DNA from: Nocardia transvalensis NBRC 15921
Lineage (GTDB): Bacteria > Actinomycetota > Actinomycetes > Mycobacteriales > Mycobacteriaceae
Direction: 5' to 3'
Length of the DNA: 64,000 nucleotides
Assembly (NCBI RefSeq): GCF_000308875.1
Contig: NZ_BAGL01000065.1
Coordinates: 1-64,000 of the forward strand
The notes under the pieces were generated by a model. That model had not been told where the DNA came from. It saw nothing but the letters and a program-made list of their open reading frames with translations, and did no database searches. A program made the translations under genes and the position numbers. Positions 34,498-42,339 of this stretch are shown here, one piece after another. Numbering within the stretch: the stretch's first letter is position 1; the number at the start of each line of letters is the position of its first letter.

Positions 34498-34546
34498 CAC
34501 CCCCGGAACGACGCGGCGATGGTCGCCGACCGTCACGCCGGGGGTG
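34498..34546. terminator. Nested hairpin after the A/P/K-rich protein gene
   Basis: Outer stem CACCCCCGG/CCGGGGGTG encloses an inner hairpin CGGCGA-TGG-TCGCCG. It lies 24 nt past the stop of the 34570-35373 gene and before the symporter promoter. No U tract. Confidence 0.55.
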
Positions 34547-34569
34547 GAGAGTGCCGTTGTGCGGGGGCC

Positions 34570-35373
34570 TCAGCCCGCCAGATCGTCCAGCAGGCGGCGG
34601 GCCTGATCCAACTCGGCCTGCAACTGTTCCACCTTGGCGCGCTGGGAGCTTCGGACCGACTCGAGGACCGAGTCGACCACCTCGGAGACCTCCGGGTGCA
34701 GGATCTTGGCGGCCTGGGCCACCGTCGCGCCGGGCACCGTGAGGCCGCGGGTGGTGCGCTTCTTGCCCTGCACCACGTCGATGGTCCACTCGCCCTCGGC
34801 GGTGCCGGACAACGTGACCGTCACCTCCGGGGCCTTGGACTTGCGGGCCGCGGACGCGGCGCTCTTCTGGGCCGCCGGGCGCGGCGTGCCCTGGCCCTGT
34901 TTGGCCGCGGGCTTGGGCGCCGACGGATCGGGAGCCGGTTTGGGCGCGGCCGGAGCAGAGGGATTCTGCCCTGCGACAGCGGACTGCACCGGGGCCGGGC
35001 TGGGTGGCGTCGGCGACGGGGTCGCGGTCGACGGCATGCTCACTGCGGTGTCCTTCCTGGTTGCCGTTGTCTTCTTGGCGGTCTGCGGTGCCTCTGCCGG
35101 TTTCGCGGCCGGGGTGCGGCGGGCCGGTTTGGCCAGCGTCACCTCGGTCGGCGAGAACGACAGCACATCCTTGGAGCCGGTGGGCCGCACCTGTAGGAAG
35201 TCGCCCTCGGCGGGATCTCCGAGTGCGACGACCTTGCCGGAGCGGCCCTCCGGCACGCCCACCGCGTCGGCGGTGAACCACACCATCGGCGGCCGATCGT
35301 CCGCGATGTCCGCGGCGATCTGCCGAATCTCGGTGTCGGACAAGGGTTGCGGCTTGGTTCGACGGGACGACAT
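34570..35373 (-). CDS. Hypothetical protein with A/P/K-rich linker
   Basis: 267 aa from ATG 35373 (GGAG upstream). Three parts: an N-terminal domain (residues 1-90; PPMVWFTADAVGVPEGRSGKVVALGDPAEGDFLQVRPTG), a disordered Ala/Pro/Lys/Ser linker (about 90-185) with histone-like AAK and PAAKP blocks, and a C-terminal domain (EVTVTLSGTAEGEWTIDVVQGKKRT) ending in a short coiled coil (SSQRAKVEQLQAELDQARRLLDDLAG). The basic linker could bind nucleic acid or simply be a tether. No named family is assigned with confidence. Confidence 0.75.
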   Translation of the reverse strand: MSSRRTKPQPLSDTEIRQIAADIADDRPPMVWFTADAVGVPEGRSGKVVALGDPAEGDFLQVRPTGSKDVLSFSPTEVTLAKPARRTPAAKPAEAPQTAKKTTATRKDTAVSMPSTATPSPTPPSPAPVQSAVAGQNPSAPAAPKPAPDPSAPKPAAKQGQGTPRPAAQKSAASAARKSKAPEVTVTLSGTAEGEWTIDVVQGKKRTTRGLTVPGATVAQAAKILHPEVSEVVDSVLESVRSSQRAKVEQLQAELDQARRLLDDLAG

Positions 35374-35541
35374 GGTGTTCTCCGGGCGGTTCGTTGACAT
35401 CTGCGTGCCAAGAGCATGCCCCATAGCACCGACAAGTCCACATCGTGCGCCGGAACGACAACCCGTCACACAGACGAGCTAATCCTGAGCTACATTCGGA
35501 TTCGCTCCGGCCCGCCGATCCCGACCACCCTGGAGAATCGT

Positions 35542-35940
35542 ATGCGCTCGCTTCACCGCGCGGTGACACTTGCCGCGATTGCCGCCGCCGGATGCGCCGG
35601 AGACCCGGCCGCCACCGAGCACTCACCGCCCACCGGCGCCGCCTCCGCGCACGTGAAAGACTGCGCGTCGCAACTGCTGACCGAACCCGCGCAGATCACC
35701 GTCACATGCGCCGACGGCAATCTGGCGGTCGCGGACATCGCGTGGGAGAGCTGGGCCCCCGACTCCGCACACGGTTCGGGGACCGAGCATTTCAATACCT
35801 GCACACCCAATTGCGCATCGGGGCAGCAACAATCGACGCCCGTGATCGTGCGCCTGTCCGCACCGGAGGCCGGCGTGTTCAGCCGCATCGAACTCACCGC
35901 ACAGGACGGCGGCGCACAGGTGTACCCGCTACCGCACTGA
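35542..35940 (+). CDS. Small secreted lipoprotein
   Basis: 132 aa. Signal peptide MRSLHRAVTLAAIAAAGC with lipobox AAAGC. The mature part has four further Cys (KDCASQ, ITVTCADG, FNTCTPNCASG) and no known domain. GGAG 6 nt before the ATG. Divergent from the A/P/K-rich gene with 168 nt between. Confidence 0.78.
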   Translation: MRSLHRAVTLAAIAAAGCAGDPAATEHSPPTGAASAHVKDCASQLLTEPAQITVTCADGNLAVADIAWESWAPDSAHGSGTEHFNTCTPNCASGQQQSTPVIVRLSAPEAGVFSRIELTAQDGGAQVYPLPH

Positions 35941-36106
35941 GCGGGCTACGGAATCCCAGGCGGCGGACCACCGGCAGGGCCCTTCCGGTGAAGTAATATG
36001 CGTAAACTTCTCTCATGGCGTCAAGGGAGTCGGGTGCTGCGCATCACACTCGCAACCGGTACCCTGCGCTTCTCATGAGTAGTTCGGTGGCCATCGGCGC
36101 CCCCCG

Positions 36107-36892
36107 ATGAGTTCGCGCCACCTGCCCGCGCTGCGCGACGAGCGGCTGTCGGTGATCGAGTTCTGCGCGGATCTGAGCGTGGCCGATCTGGCGGCCCCGA
36201 GCGCGGCGCCGGGATGGTCGGTCGCCGATGTCGTGATCCACCTGACCCTCACCGCCCGCGCCGTGGCGACGCCGACCGCCCTCGCCGTGGCGACCACGAG
36301 CGATATCGAACGCCTGAACACGCGGCTGGTCGACGACCGCCGCTCGCATACGACCAAGCACGTGGTCGAGGACTTCACGACCTGGAGCCGCCGCGGCTGC
36401 GCGGCGCTGACTCTGCTCACGATGCCGGGGCTCAACGGGATTCGCGTCCCGCTCGGCGAATTGGGCCGGTATCCCCTGGAACTCGTACCGGCCATGCTGA
36501 CCTTCGACTGGCACACCCATCTCCGGCACGACCTCGCCCCCGCCCTGGACCGGCCGGTTCCGGCGACCGATCCGCGGCGGATGGCCTCGGTCCTGCACTG
36601 GCTGACGGCGCTGCTGGAGCGTTCCCACACCGAGGCGCTGCGGTGGCTGGACGCCCCGGTCGCGATCACCCTCACCGGGCCGGGCGGCGGCACCTGGCGA
36701 ATCGACCGGCGCGGCAAGCGCATTCGCGTCCGTCCCGCCGCGGCCGCCGGCGCGGCGGCCCATATCGCGGCGCTCGCACTGGAATTCCCGCAATGGGGCA
36801 CGCGCCGCCTCGCCTGGCGAGACTGCGCGGTCGCCGTCACGGGCGACCGCGAACTCGGGACGCGAGTGTTGGACTGCATCAACCTGGTGTGA
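36107..36892 (+). CDS. Maleylpyruvate isomerase-like (DinB/MDMPI_N) protein
   Basis: 261 aa. The N-terminal four-helix domain starts with LRDERLSVIEFCADLSVADLAAPSAAPGWSVADVVIHLT, the actinobacterial MDMPI_N pattern in which the His of VxxHL and later His residues (FDWHTHLRHDL) can bind a metal; mycothiol-dependent transferases use this fold. The C-terminal ~80 residues (ITLTGPGGGTWRIDRRGKRIRVRP) resemble the SCP2-like MDMPI_C domain. Likely a mycothiol-using enzyme; reaction unknown. A hairpin repeat copy follows 17 nt after the stop. Confidence 0.8.
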   Translation: MSSRHLPALRDERLSVIEFCADLSVADLAAPSAAPGWSVADVVIHLTLTARAVATPTALAVATTSDIERLNTRLVDDRRSHTTKHVVEDFTTWSRRGCAALTLLTMPGLNGIRVPLGELGRYPLELVPAMLTFDWHTHLRHDLAPALDRPVPATDPRRMASVLHWLTALLERSHTEALRWLDAPVAITLTGPGGGTWRIDRRGKRIRVRPAAAAGAAAHIAALALEFPQWGTRRLAWRDCAVAVTGDRELGTRVLDCINLV

Positions 36893-36909
36893 GCCAGCCA
36901 TCGGTCCGT

Positions 36910-36934
36910 GATCCCGGCCAAAAGCGTGCCGGGA
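36910..36934 (+). repeat. Dispersed hairpin element, copy C
   Basis: Identical to copy B over all 25 nt (arms TCCCGGC/GCCGGGA). It begins 18 nt after the stop of the preceding plus-strand gene, in the transcript orientation. A partial right half (GCGTGCCGGGA) follows at 36944-36954. Confidence 0.9.
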
Positions 36935-36973
36935 AATGAGACGGCGTGCCGGGAACGAGAGGGAACGCGCAAG

Positions 36974-38044
36974 TTATCGGTGGGGGTGGGCGGCCATCTC
37001 CTCGGCGAGGGCGTCGGCGAAGGCGTCGACGTGCTCGGGGCCGGTGTCGAAGGCGCACATCCAGCGGACCTCGCCGGTGTCCTCGTCCCACACGTGGAAC
37101 GGGAAGCGTTGGCGCAGGCGGGTGGTGACGTCCGGCGGGAGTATCGCGAAGACGGCGTTCGACTGGACGGGGCGGGCGATCGTCACGCCGTCGACGGCGC
37201 GGGCGCGTTCGGCCAGGCGGGTGGCCATGGCGTTGGCGTGCGTGGCGTTGCGTAGCCATAGGTCGCCGCCGAGCAGCGCCTCGAACTGGATCGACAGGAA
37301 GCGCATCTTGGAGGCCAGCTGGGTGGTCAGCATGCGCAGGTAGGCGATGTCGTGGATGCGGTCGGGCGCGAGCACGACCACGGCCTCCCCGAGCATCAGG
37401 CCGTTCTTGGTGCCGCCGAACGAGATCATGTCGACGCCCGCGTCCGTGGTGAATTCGCGCAGTCCCGACCCGAGCGTGGCGGCGGCATTGCACAGCCGGG
37501 CGCCGTCCATGTGCACCAGCATGCCCAGCGCGTGGGCGTGGTCGCAGAGGGCGCGGATCTCATCGATCGAATAGCACGTGCCCATCTCGGTGGTCTGCGT
37601 GAGGGAGATCGCCAGCGGCTGCGCGCGGTGCTCGTTGCCCCGGCCCCACGCCTGGCTGTCGACGAGTTCCGGCGTGAGCTTGCCGTCGGCGGCGACCGCC
37701 GGATAGATCTTGATCCCGGCCACCTTCTCCGCGGCGCCGCATTCGTCGGAGTTGACGTGCGCCGACTCGGCCGTGATGACCGCGCCCCAGCGCGGCAGCA
37801 ATGCTTGCAGCGCAACGACATTGGCGCCCGTACCCGTACAGACCGGATAGACCTCGGCCGCGTCGCCGAAGTGCCGGGCGAAGACCCCCTGCACCGCGGC
37901 GGTGTAGTCGTCGGCGCCGTAGGAGGGCTGATGCCCGCCGTTGGCCAGCGCCAGCGCGGCCAGCACCTCGGGATGGATTCCGGCCCAGTTGTCGCTCGCG
38001 AAGGCCCGGACGGTCGTGTCGTGTCGGCGAATGGCGTCGGTCAT
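36974..38044 (-). CDS. Low-specificity L-threonine aldolase family enzyme
   Basis: 356 aa PLP enzyme. Interconverts L-threonine (or related beta-hydroxy amino acids) and glycine plus an aldehyde. FASDNWAGIHPEVLAAL near the start, ESAHVNSDECGA, HALGMLVHMDGARLCNA (Asp-binding of PLP) and the Schiff-base Lys in SFGGTKNGLML are visible. The ATG at 38044 is only 10 nt after the trpB-like stop, so the two form an operon. Confidence 0.9.
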   Translation of the reverse strand: MTDAIRRHDTTVRAFASDNWAGIHPEVLAALALANGGHQPSYGADDYTAAVQGVFARHFGDAAEVYPVCTGTGANVVALQALLPRWGAVITAESAHVNSDECGAAEKVAGIKIYPAVAADGKLTPELVDSQAWGRGNEHRAQPLAISLTQTTEMGTCYSIDEIRALCDHAHALGMLVHMDGARLCNAAATLGSGLREFTTDAGVDMISFGGTKNGLMLGEAVVVLAPDRIHDIAYLRMLTTQLASKMRFLSIQFEALLGGDLWLRNATHANAMATRLAERARAVDGVTIARPVQSNAVFAILPPDVTTRLRQRFPFHVWDEDTGEVRWMCAFDTGPEHVDAFADALAEEMAAHPHR

Positions 38045-38054
38045 CGGGCCCACG

Positions 38055-39305
38055 TTAGCGCGGGGTCGTGATGCCCAGCTGCCGCGCGGCGATCTCCAGA
38101 TCCTTGTCGCCGCGCCCGGACAGGCACACCAGCGCGACCGAATTCGCGGGCAGTGCGCCGCGGTCGGCCAGCTCGAGCAGATGGCCGAGGGCGTGGGCGG
38201 ATTCGAGCGCGGGAATGATGCCCTCGGTGCGGCTGAGGGCGCGCATGCCGCGCAGCGCGCCCGCATCGGTCACGGCGTGATAGTCGACCCGGCCGCTGTC
38301 CTTGAGATGGCTGAGTTCGGGCCCGACGCCCGGATAGTCCAGGCCCGCCGCGATGCTGTGCGTCCGGGCGATCTGGCCGTCGGAGTCCTGGAGCAGGTAG
38401 CTGAAGGAGCCGTCCATCTCCCCCGGCGTCCCGGCGCTCAATGTCGCCGCGTGCCAGCCGGTGTCGACCCCGCGCCCGGCCGCCTCGACACCGATCAGCC
38501 GGACCTGCGGATCGTCGAGGAACGCATGGAACACGCCGAGGGCATTGCTGCCGCCCCCGACGCAGGCGAGTACGCGATCGGGTAACCGGCCCTCGGACTT
38601 CAGGATCTGGGACCGGGCCTCGACACCGATCGCCTTCTGGAAATCGCGCACGATCCGCGGATACGGGGCGGGGCCGGCCGTGGTCCCGAACAGGTAGTGC
38701 GTGCTGTCCACATTGGTGACCCAGTCCCGGACGGACTCGCTGACCGCGTCCTTGAGCCGCCGCCGCCCCGTGTGCACCGGCCGCACCTGCGCGCCGAGCA
38801 GTTGCATGCGCACGACATTCGACGACTGCCGCCGCATATCGTGCGCGCCCATGTAGACCACGCACGTCAGCCCGAGCATCGCGCACACCGTCGCGACCGC
38901 GACACCGTGCTGGCCCGCGCCCGTCTCCGCGACGATGCGGGTCTTACCCATCCGCCGGGCCAGCAGCGCCTGCCCCAGCGCATTGTTGATCTTGTGCGCG
39001 CCGGTGTGGGTCATATCCTCGCGTTTGAGATAGACCCGGATGCCCGGCACGCCCAGCGATTCCGCGAAGCGCGGCACCCGGTGCATCAGCGTCGGGCGCC
39101 CGACCCGATCGCTCAGCAATTCCGAGAGTTCGTCGGTGAATCGTGAATCCGCCTGCGCCACACGGTATGCCGTATCGAGTTCGGCCAGCGCCGCCATCAG
39201 TCCCTCGGGCACGTACTGCCCGCCGAACCGTCCGAACCGTCCCTGCTCATCCGGTAAATCGATGGGGCCGCACGCCTCGTGCGCCACACCGTGATCAACC
39301 ACCAT
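38055..39305 (-). CDS. trpB: Tryptophan synthase beta chain (stand-alone TrpB)
   Basis: 416 aa, fold type II PLP enzyme. Canonical motifs: FGRFGGQYVPEGLM, KREDMTHTGAHKINN (PLP Lys in HKIN), ETGAGQHGVA (catalytic Glu), GGGSNA phosphate loop and LSGRGDKD. The usual MGAED is MGAHD here. No trpA or other trp genes adjoin; instead a threonine aldolase follows in the operon. It can still make Trp from indole and serine, or perform another beta-replacement. Start chosen at ATG 39305; a longer open frame upstream is poorly conserved in style. Confidence 0.9.
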   Translation of the reverse strand: MVVDHGVAHEACGPIDLPDEQGRFGRFGGQYVPEGLMAALAELDTAYRVAQADSRFTDELSELLSDRVGRPTLMHRVPRFAESLGVPGIRVYLKREDMTHTGAHKINNALGQALLARRMGKTRIVAETGAGQHGVAVATVCAMLGLTCVVYMGAHDMRRQSSNVVRMQLLGAQVRPVHTGRRRLKDAVSESVRDWVTNVDSTHYLFGTTAGPAPYPRIVRDFQKAIGVEARSQILKSEGRLPDRVLACVGGGSNALGVFHAFLDDPQVRLIGVEAAGRGVDTGWHAATLSAGTPGEMDGSFSYLLQDSDGQIARTHSIAAGLDYPGVGPELSHLKDSGRVDYHAVTDAGALRGMRALSRTEGIIPALESAHALGHLLELADRGALPANSVALVCLSGRGDKDLEIAARQLGITTPR

Positions 39306-39347
39306 CAGTTCCAACACGCCTAACTGCCGTACGCCCCACCGAGCACT

Positions 39348-39365
39348 CTTGCGTACTCGCGCAAG
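39348..39365. promoter_or_regulatory. Inverted repeat between trpB and the XRE gene
   Basis: CTTGCG-TACTCG-CGCAAG, 43 nt before the trpB start and 87 nt before the divergent XRE start. The XRE protein is a candidate binder. A weak 6-bp long-loop stem (39379-39384/39414-39419) lies beside it. Confidence 0.55.
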
Positions 39366-39451
39366 CTGCGCCAGACCTAGGGGCAAAGGTTTAGTTAACG
39401 GTCTGTTAGGGAAGCCCCTGCCGCACCGACCAGCTGTGATAGTTATCGGAG

Positions 39452-40288
39452 GTGACAACGAGCGATTCCGCACGGCGCGAACAGTTGCGGGACTTCCTGC
39501 GCAGCCGCCGGGCCCGGCTCACGCCGGACGACGTCGGGTTGCCCTCCGGCGGCAAGCGCCGCACGCCGGGGCTGCGGCGCGAGGAGGTCGCCGTGCTGGC
39601 CGGTGTCGGGGTCTCCTGGTATACGTGGCTCGAGCAGGCGCGCGACATCACGGTCTCGGCCGAGGTGCTGGATGCGGTGGGCCGGGCGCTGCGGCTGAGC
39701 GAGGCCGAGCGCGCGCACCTGTACCTGCTGGCCGGGCTCAATCCCCCGCTCGCCGGGCGGGCTCCGGACGGTGACGTCACGCCCGAACTCCGGCGGCTGC
39801 TCGACGCCTGGTCGCCCCGTCCGGCGATCCTGCGGGACCGGTACTGGAATCTGCTGGGGGTCAACGAGGCCGCGCGGCGGGTGTTCGGATTCGGTGCGGC
39901 CGACCGCAACTGCCTGATCTCGTTCTTCACCAACGAGCGGTACCGCGATCTGCACATCCGCTGGGCGACGGCCGCGCCGGCGGTGGTGGCGGCGTTCCGG
40001 GCCGATGCGGCGCGGGCGCCGGGCGATCCCGGCTTCGCGCGGGTGATCGAGGAATTGCGTTCCGCGAGCGCCGATTTCGCCGGGTTGTGGGCGCGGCACG
40101 AGGTGGGCGTGCCCGGGCAGGCGGTGAAGGCCGTACGCCACCCGGACCTCGGTGACCTGGAGTTCGATATGACGACCCTGTCCGTCGTGGATCATCCGAA
40201 CTGGTTCCTCGAGCTGTACAACCCCAGGCCGGAGACCACGGCGCGGTTCCAAGCTGGTGAGACCACGGCGCGGTTCCAAGCCTGGTGA
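39452..40288 (+). CDS. XRE-family regulator with MmyB-like domain and repeat-derived tail
   Basis: 278 aa. Helix-turn-helix (RTPGLRREEVAVLAGVGVSWYTWLEQARDI, about residues 36-70) and MmyB domain (RYWNLLGVNEAARRVFG and following). The last ~18 residues, containing ETTARFQA twice, are encoded by a 27-28-bp tandem repeat that runs over the stop codon, so the natural C-terminus is probably near ELYNPRP. Divergent from trpB. The GTG start directly follows GGAG, so the true start may differ slightly. Confidence 0.88.
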   Translation: MTTSDSARREQLRDFLRSRRARLTPDDVGLPSGGKRRTPGLRREEVAVLAGVGVSWYTWLEQARDITVSAEVLDAVGRALRLSEAERAHLYLLAGLNPPLAGRAPDGDVTPELRRLLDAWSPRPAILRDRYWNLLGVNEAARRVFGFGAADRNCLISFFTNERYRDLHIRWATAAPAVVAAFRADAARAPGDPGFARVIEELRSASADFAGLWARHEVGVPGQAVKAVRHPDLGDLEFDMTTLSVVDHPNWFLELYNPRPETTARFQAGETTARFQAW

Positions 40289-40367
40289 GACCACGGCGCG
40301 GTTCCAAGCCTGGTAAGACCACGGCGCGGTTCCAAACTGGTGAGACCGCGGCGCGGCCTAGCCTGGT
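40232..40367. repeat. Five tandem 26-28-bp units crossing a gene end
   Basis: Units start at 40232, 40259, 40287, 40315 and 40342; each contains ACCACGGCGCGGTTCCAA (last unit degraded) and ends CTGGT. The first two units are read as codons of the XRE gene; its stop codon (TGA at 40286-40288) is made by the junction between units 2 and 3. Length changes of 1 bp between units alter the frame. Confidence 0.93.
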
Positions 40368-40430
40368 GGTGTCACGCCTAGGCTCATCGCGCTCTGGTTG
40401 CCGCGTGCGCCCGGCCGCACGCTGGTTGCC

Positions 40431-41195
40431 ATGACACACAGCAGCAATCGGTTCACCGGCAAGATCGCACTCGTCACGGGCGGCTCCAGCGGTATGGGCC
40501 TGGCCGCCGCGCGGCGCCTGCTCGCCGAGGGGGCCGACGTGATCGTCACCGGACGCGATCGGTCCCGGCTCGACGCGGCGGTCCGCAGCCTCGACGGCGG
40601 CGACCGCGTTCTGGCCGTGGCCGGGGACGCCTCGACTGTCGCCGACCTCGACGCGCTGGCCGCGACCGTGCGCGAACGCTACGGGCGGCTGGACGTCCTG
40701 TTCGCCAATGCCGGAGTCGCGGCGTTCGGTCCGCTCGGCGAGGTCACCGAGGACGAGTTCGACCGCCTGGTGGAGATCAACTTCAAGGGCGTGTACTTCA
40801 CTGTCCAGAAGGCCCTTCCGCTGCTGGCCGATCGCGCGGCCGTCGTGATCAACGCGTCGTGGACGCTGCATCGGGGGCTGCCCGGCGGCTCGCTGTACTC
40901 GGCGACCAAGGCCGCCGTGCACAATCTGACCCACACCCTCGCGGCCGAGTTGGCGCCCACCGGGATTCGGGTCAACTCCGTCAGCCCCGGCTACATCACC
41001 ACGCCCATGTTCTACGACAATGTTCCCGACGAGGCGCGCGCCGAGGTGCTGGACCGGATCGCCGCGGGCAGGTTCGGCACCGCCGAGGAGGTCGCCGACG
41101 CGGTCGCCTTCCTCGCCTCCGGGGAGGCCGCCTACATCAACGGCCAGGATCTGGTCGTCGACGGCGGCCTGGTCGCGGCGATTCCGGCCGCGTGA
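40431..41195 (+). CDS. SDR-family oxidoreductase
   Basis: 254 aa classical SDR: TGGSSGMG (residues 17-24), VTGRDRSRL for NADPH preference, ANAGVAAFGPLGEV, catalytic Ser in INASWT and YSATK. Ends INGQDLVVDGG. Similar in sequence to the SDR at 16779, but without an adjacent TetR gene. Substrate unknown. Confidence 0.9.
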   Translation: MTHSSNRFTGKIALVTGGSSGMGLAAARRLLAEGADVIVTGRDRSRLDAAVRSLDGGDRVLAVAGDASTVADLDALAATVRERYGRLDVLFANAGVAAFGPLGEVTEDEFDRLVEINFKGVYFTVQKALPLLADRAAVVINASWTLHRGLPGGSLYSATKAAVHNLTHTLAAELAPTGIRVNSVSPGYITTPMFYDNVPDEARAEVLDRIAAGRFGTAEEVADAVAFLASGEAAYINGQDLVVDGGLVAAIPAA

Positions 41196-41499
41196 CGAAT
41201 CCCCTTGCGGGCGACCGATGAATTCGCCGCGCCCGATCCGTCCTAGTCCCGGCGGCCCCTACCGGGCCGCGAACGTCGAATCGGTGTGGCGGCCGGAAGG
41301 CGAGAAATGCGTGTCCGGCGGGTGACGAGGGGTGCCCGCCGGGCGCGTATTCGATCCGAGACGTGCTGATACCGCCCTCCGGACACACCGGAAGGAGGGC
41401 TAATATGCGCAGTACACCGTGGGTGAGCGCGCACATCTCAGCCGCGGGCCGAACCGCTCGCTCGGGGGCGGCACGGATCGAAGGTAAGAGGGGTTTCGA
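41196..41499. other. 304-nt region upstream of the DUF574-type methyltransferase
   Basis: Holds an imperfect hairpin (CCCTCCGG ... CCGGAAGGAGGG, about 41375-41399) whose right arm contains the AGGAGG ribosome binding site of a short open frame starting at 41405. If the stem forms in mRNA it would hide that site. No other gene signals seen. Confidence 0.5.
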
Positions 41500-41539
41500 G
41501 TGGACAGGCCGGCATGGGCGCCCGAGGGCGTGGACATGA
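41405..41539 (+). CDS. Possible 44-codon leader ORF
   Basis: Begins at ATG 41405, 6 nt after AGGAGG (41393-41398), and ends at a TGA at 41537-41539, so it overlaps the methyltransferase start (GTG 41500) in another frame. The peptide is Arg/Gly/Ala-rich with three Trp. It could couple or attenuate translation of the next gene; homology is not recognised. May be chance. Confidence 0.35.
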   Translation: MRSTPWVSAHISAAGRTARSGAARIEGKRGFEWTGRHGRPRAWT

Positions 41540-42309
41540 CGCGGGCGAGCCCGGCGCGAATGTACGACGCTCTGCTGGGCGGATCGCACAATTTCGAGAT
41601 CGATCGGTTCGCCGCGGAGGCGGGGAAGAAACTCGTCCCCGACCTGCCCCGGCTGGCACTGAGCAACCGCGCGTTCCTGCGGCGGGCGGTGCGCTTCATG
41701 GCCGACCAGGGCATCCGGCAGTTCCTCGATGTCGGCTCGGGCATCCCGACCGCGGGCAATGTGCACGAGGTGGCGCAGGCGATCGATCCGGACATCCGGG
41801 TCCTGTACGTCGACATCGATCCGGTCGCGGTCACCCACGCCCGCACCATCCTGATGGACAACGAGCGGGCCGGCGCGATCCAGGCGGATCTGCGCAAACC
41901 GGACGAGCTGCTGGCCGCGGCCGGCGCGACCGGACTGATCGACTTCACCGCGCCGGTGGGTCTGCTGCTGGTGGCGGTGCTGCATCTGCTGCAGGACACG
42001 GAGAATCCGGCGGGGATGGTCGCGGCCCTGCGCGATGCGGTCGTGCCGGGCAGCTATGTGGCGGTCTCCCATCTGACCTCGGCGCAGCGCCCCGAGGACG
42101 CGGCCCGGCTCGGTGACCATTCCGCCAACGAGAGCCACGTCGGCATCCGCTTCCGCGATCGCGCCGCCATCACGGCCATGTTCGACGGCTGGGAGCTGAT
42201 CGAGCCCGGCGTGGTCGAACTACCGCAGTGGCGGCCGGAGTCCGAGCGCGATCTGCACGAGGCGCCCGGCCGCTCGCTCGGCCTGGCGGGCGTGGGGGCC
42301 AGACGCTGA
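41500..42309 (+). CDS. S-adenosyl methyltransferase of the DUF574 family (PF04672)
   Basis: 269 aa. Typical opening MTRASPARMYDALLGGSHNFEIDR and the SAM-binding segment FLDVGSGIPTAGNVHEVAQAIDPDIRVLYVDIDPVAV, then LLLVAVLHLLQD. This family is abundant in Streptomyces and Nocardia; substrates are mostly unknown. GTG start with AAGAGGGG upstream. The PAS-GGDEF gene follows after 30 nt, so they probably share a transcript. Confidence 0.92.
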   Translation: MDRPAWAPEGVDMTRASPARMYDALLGGSHNFEIDRFAAEAGKKLVPDLPRLALSNRAFLRRAVRFMADQGIRQFLDVGSGIPTAGNVHEVAQAIDPDIRVLYVDIDPVAVTHARTILMDNERAGAIQADLRKPDELLAAAGATGLIDFTAPVGLLLVAVLHLLQDTENPAGMVAALRDAVVPGSYVAVSHLTSAQRPEDAARLGDHSANESHVGIRFRDRAAITAMFDGWELIEPGVVELPQWRPESERDLHEAPGRSLGLAGVGARR

Positions 42310-42339
42310 GCAGGGCATCCGAGTAGGCAGGGGCAGCAG

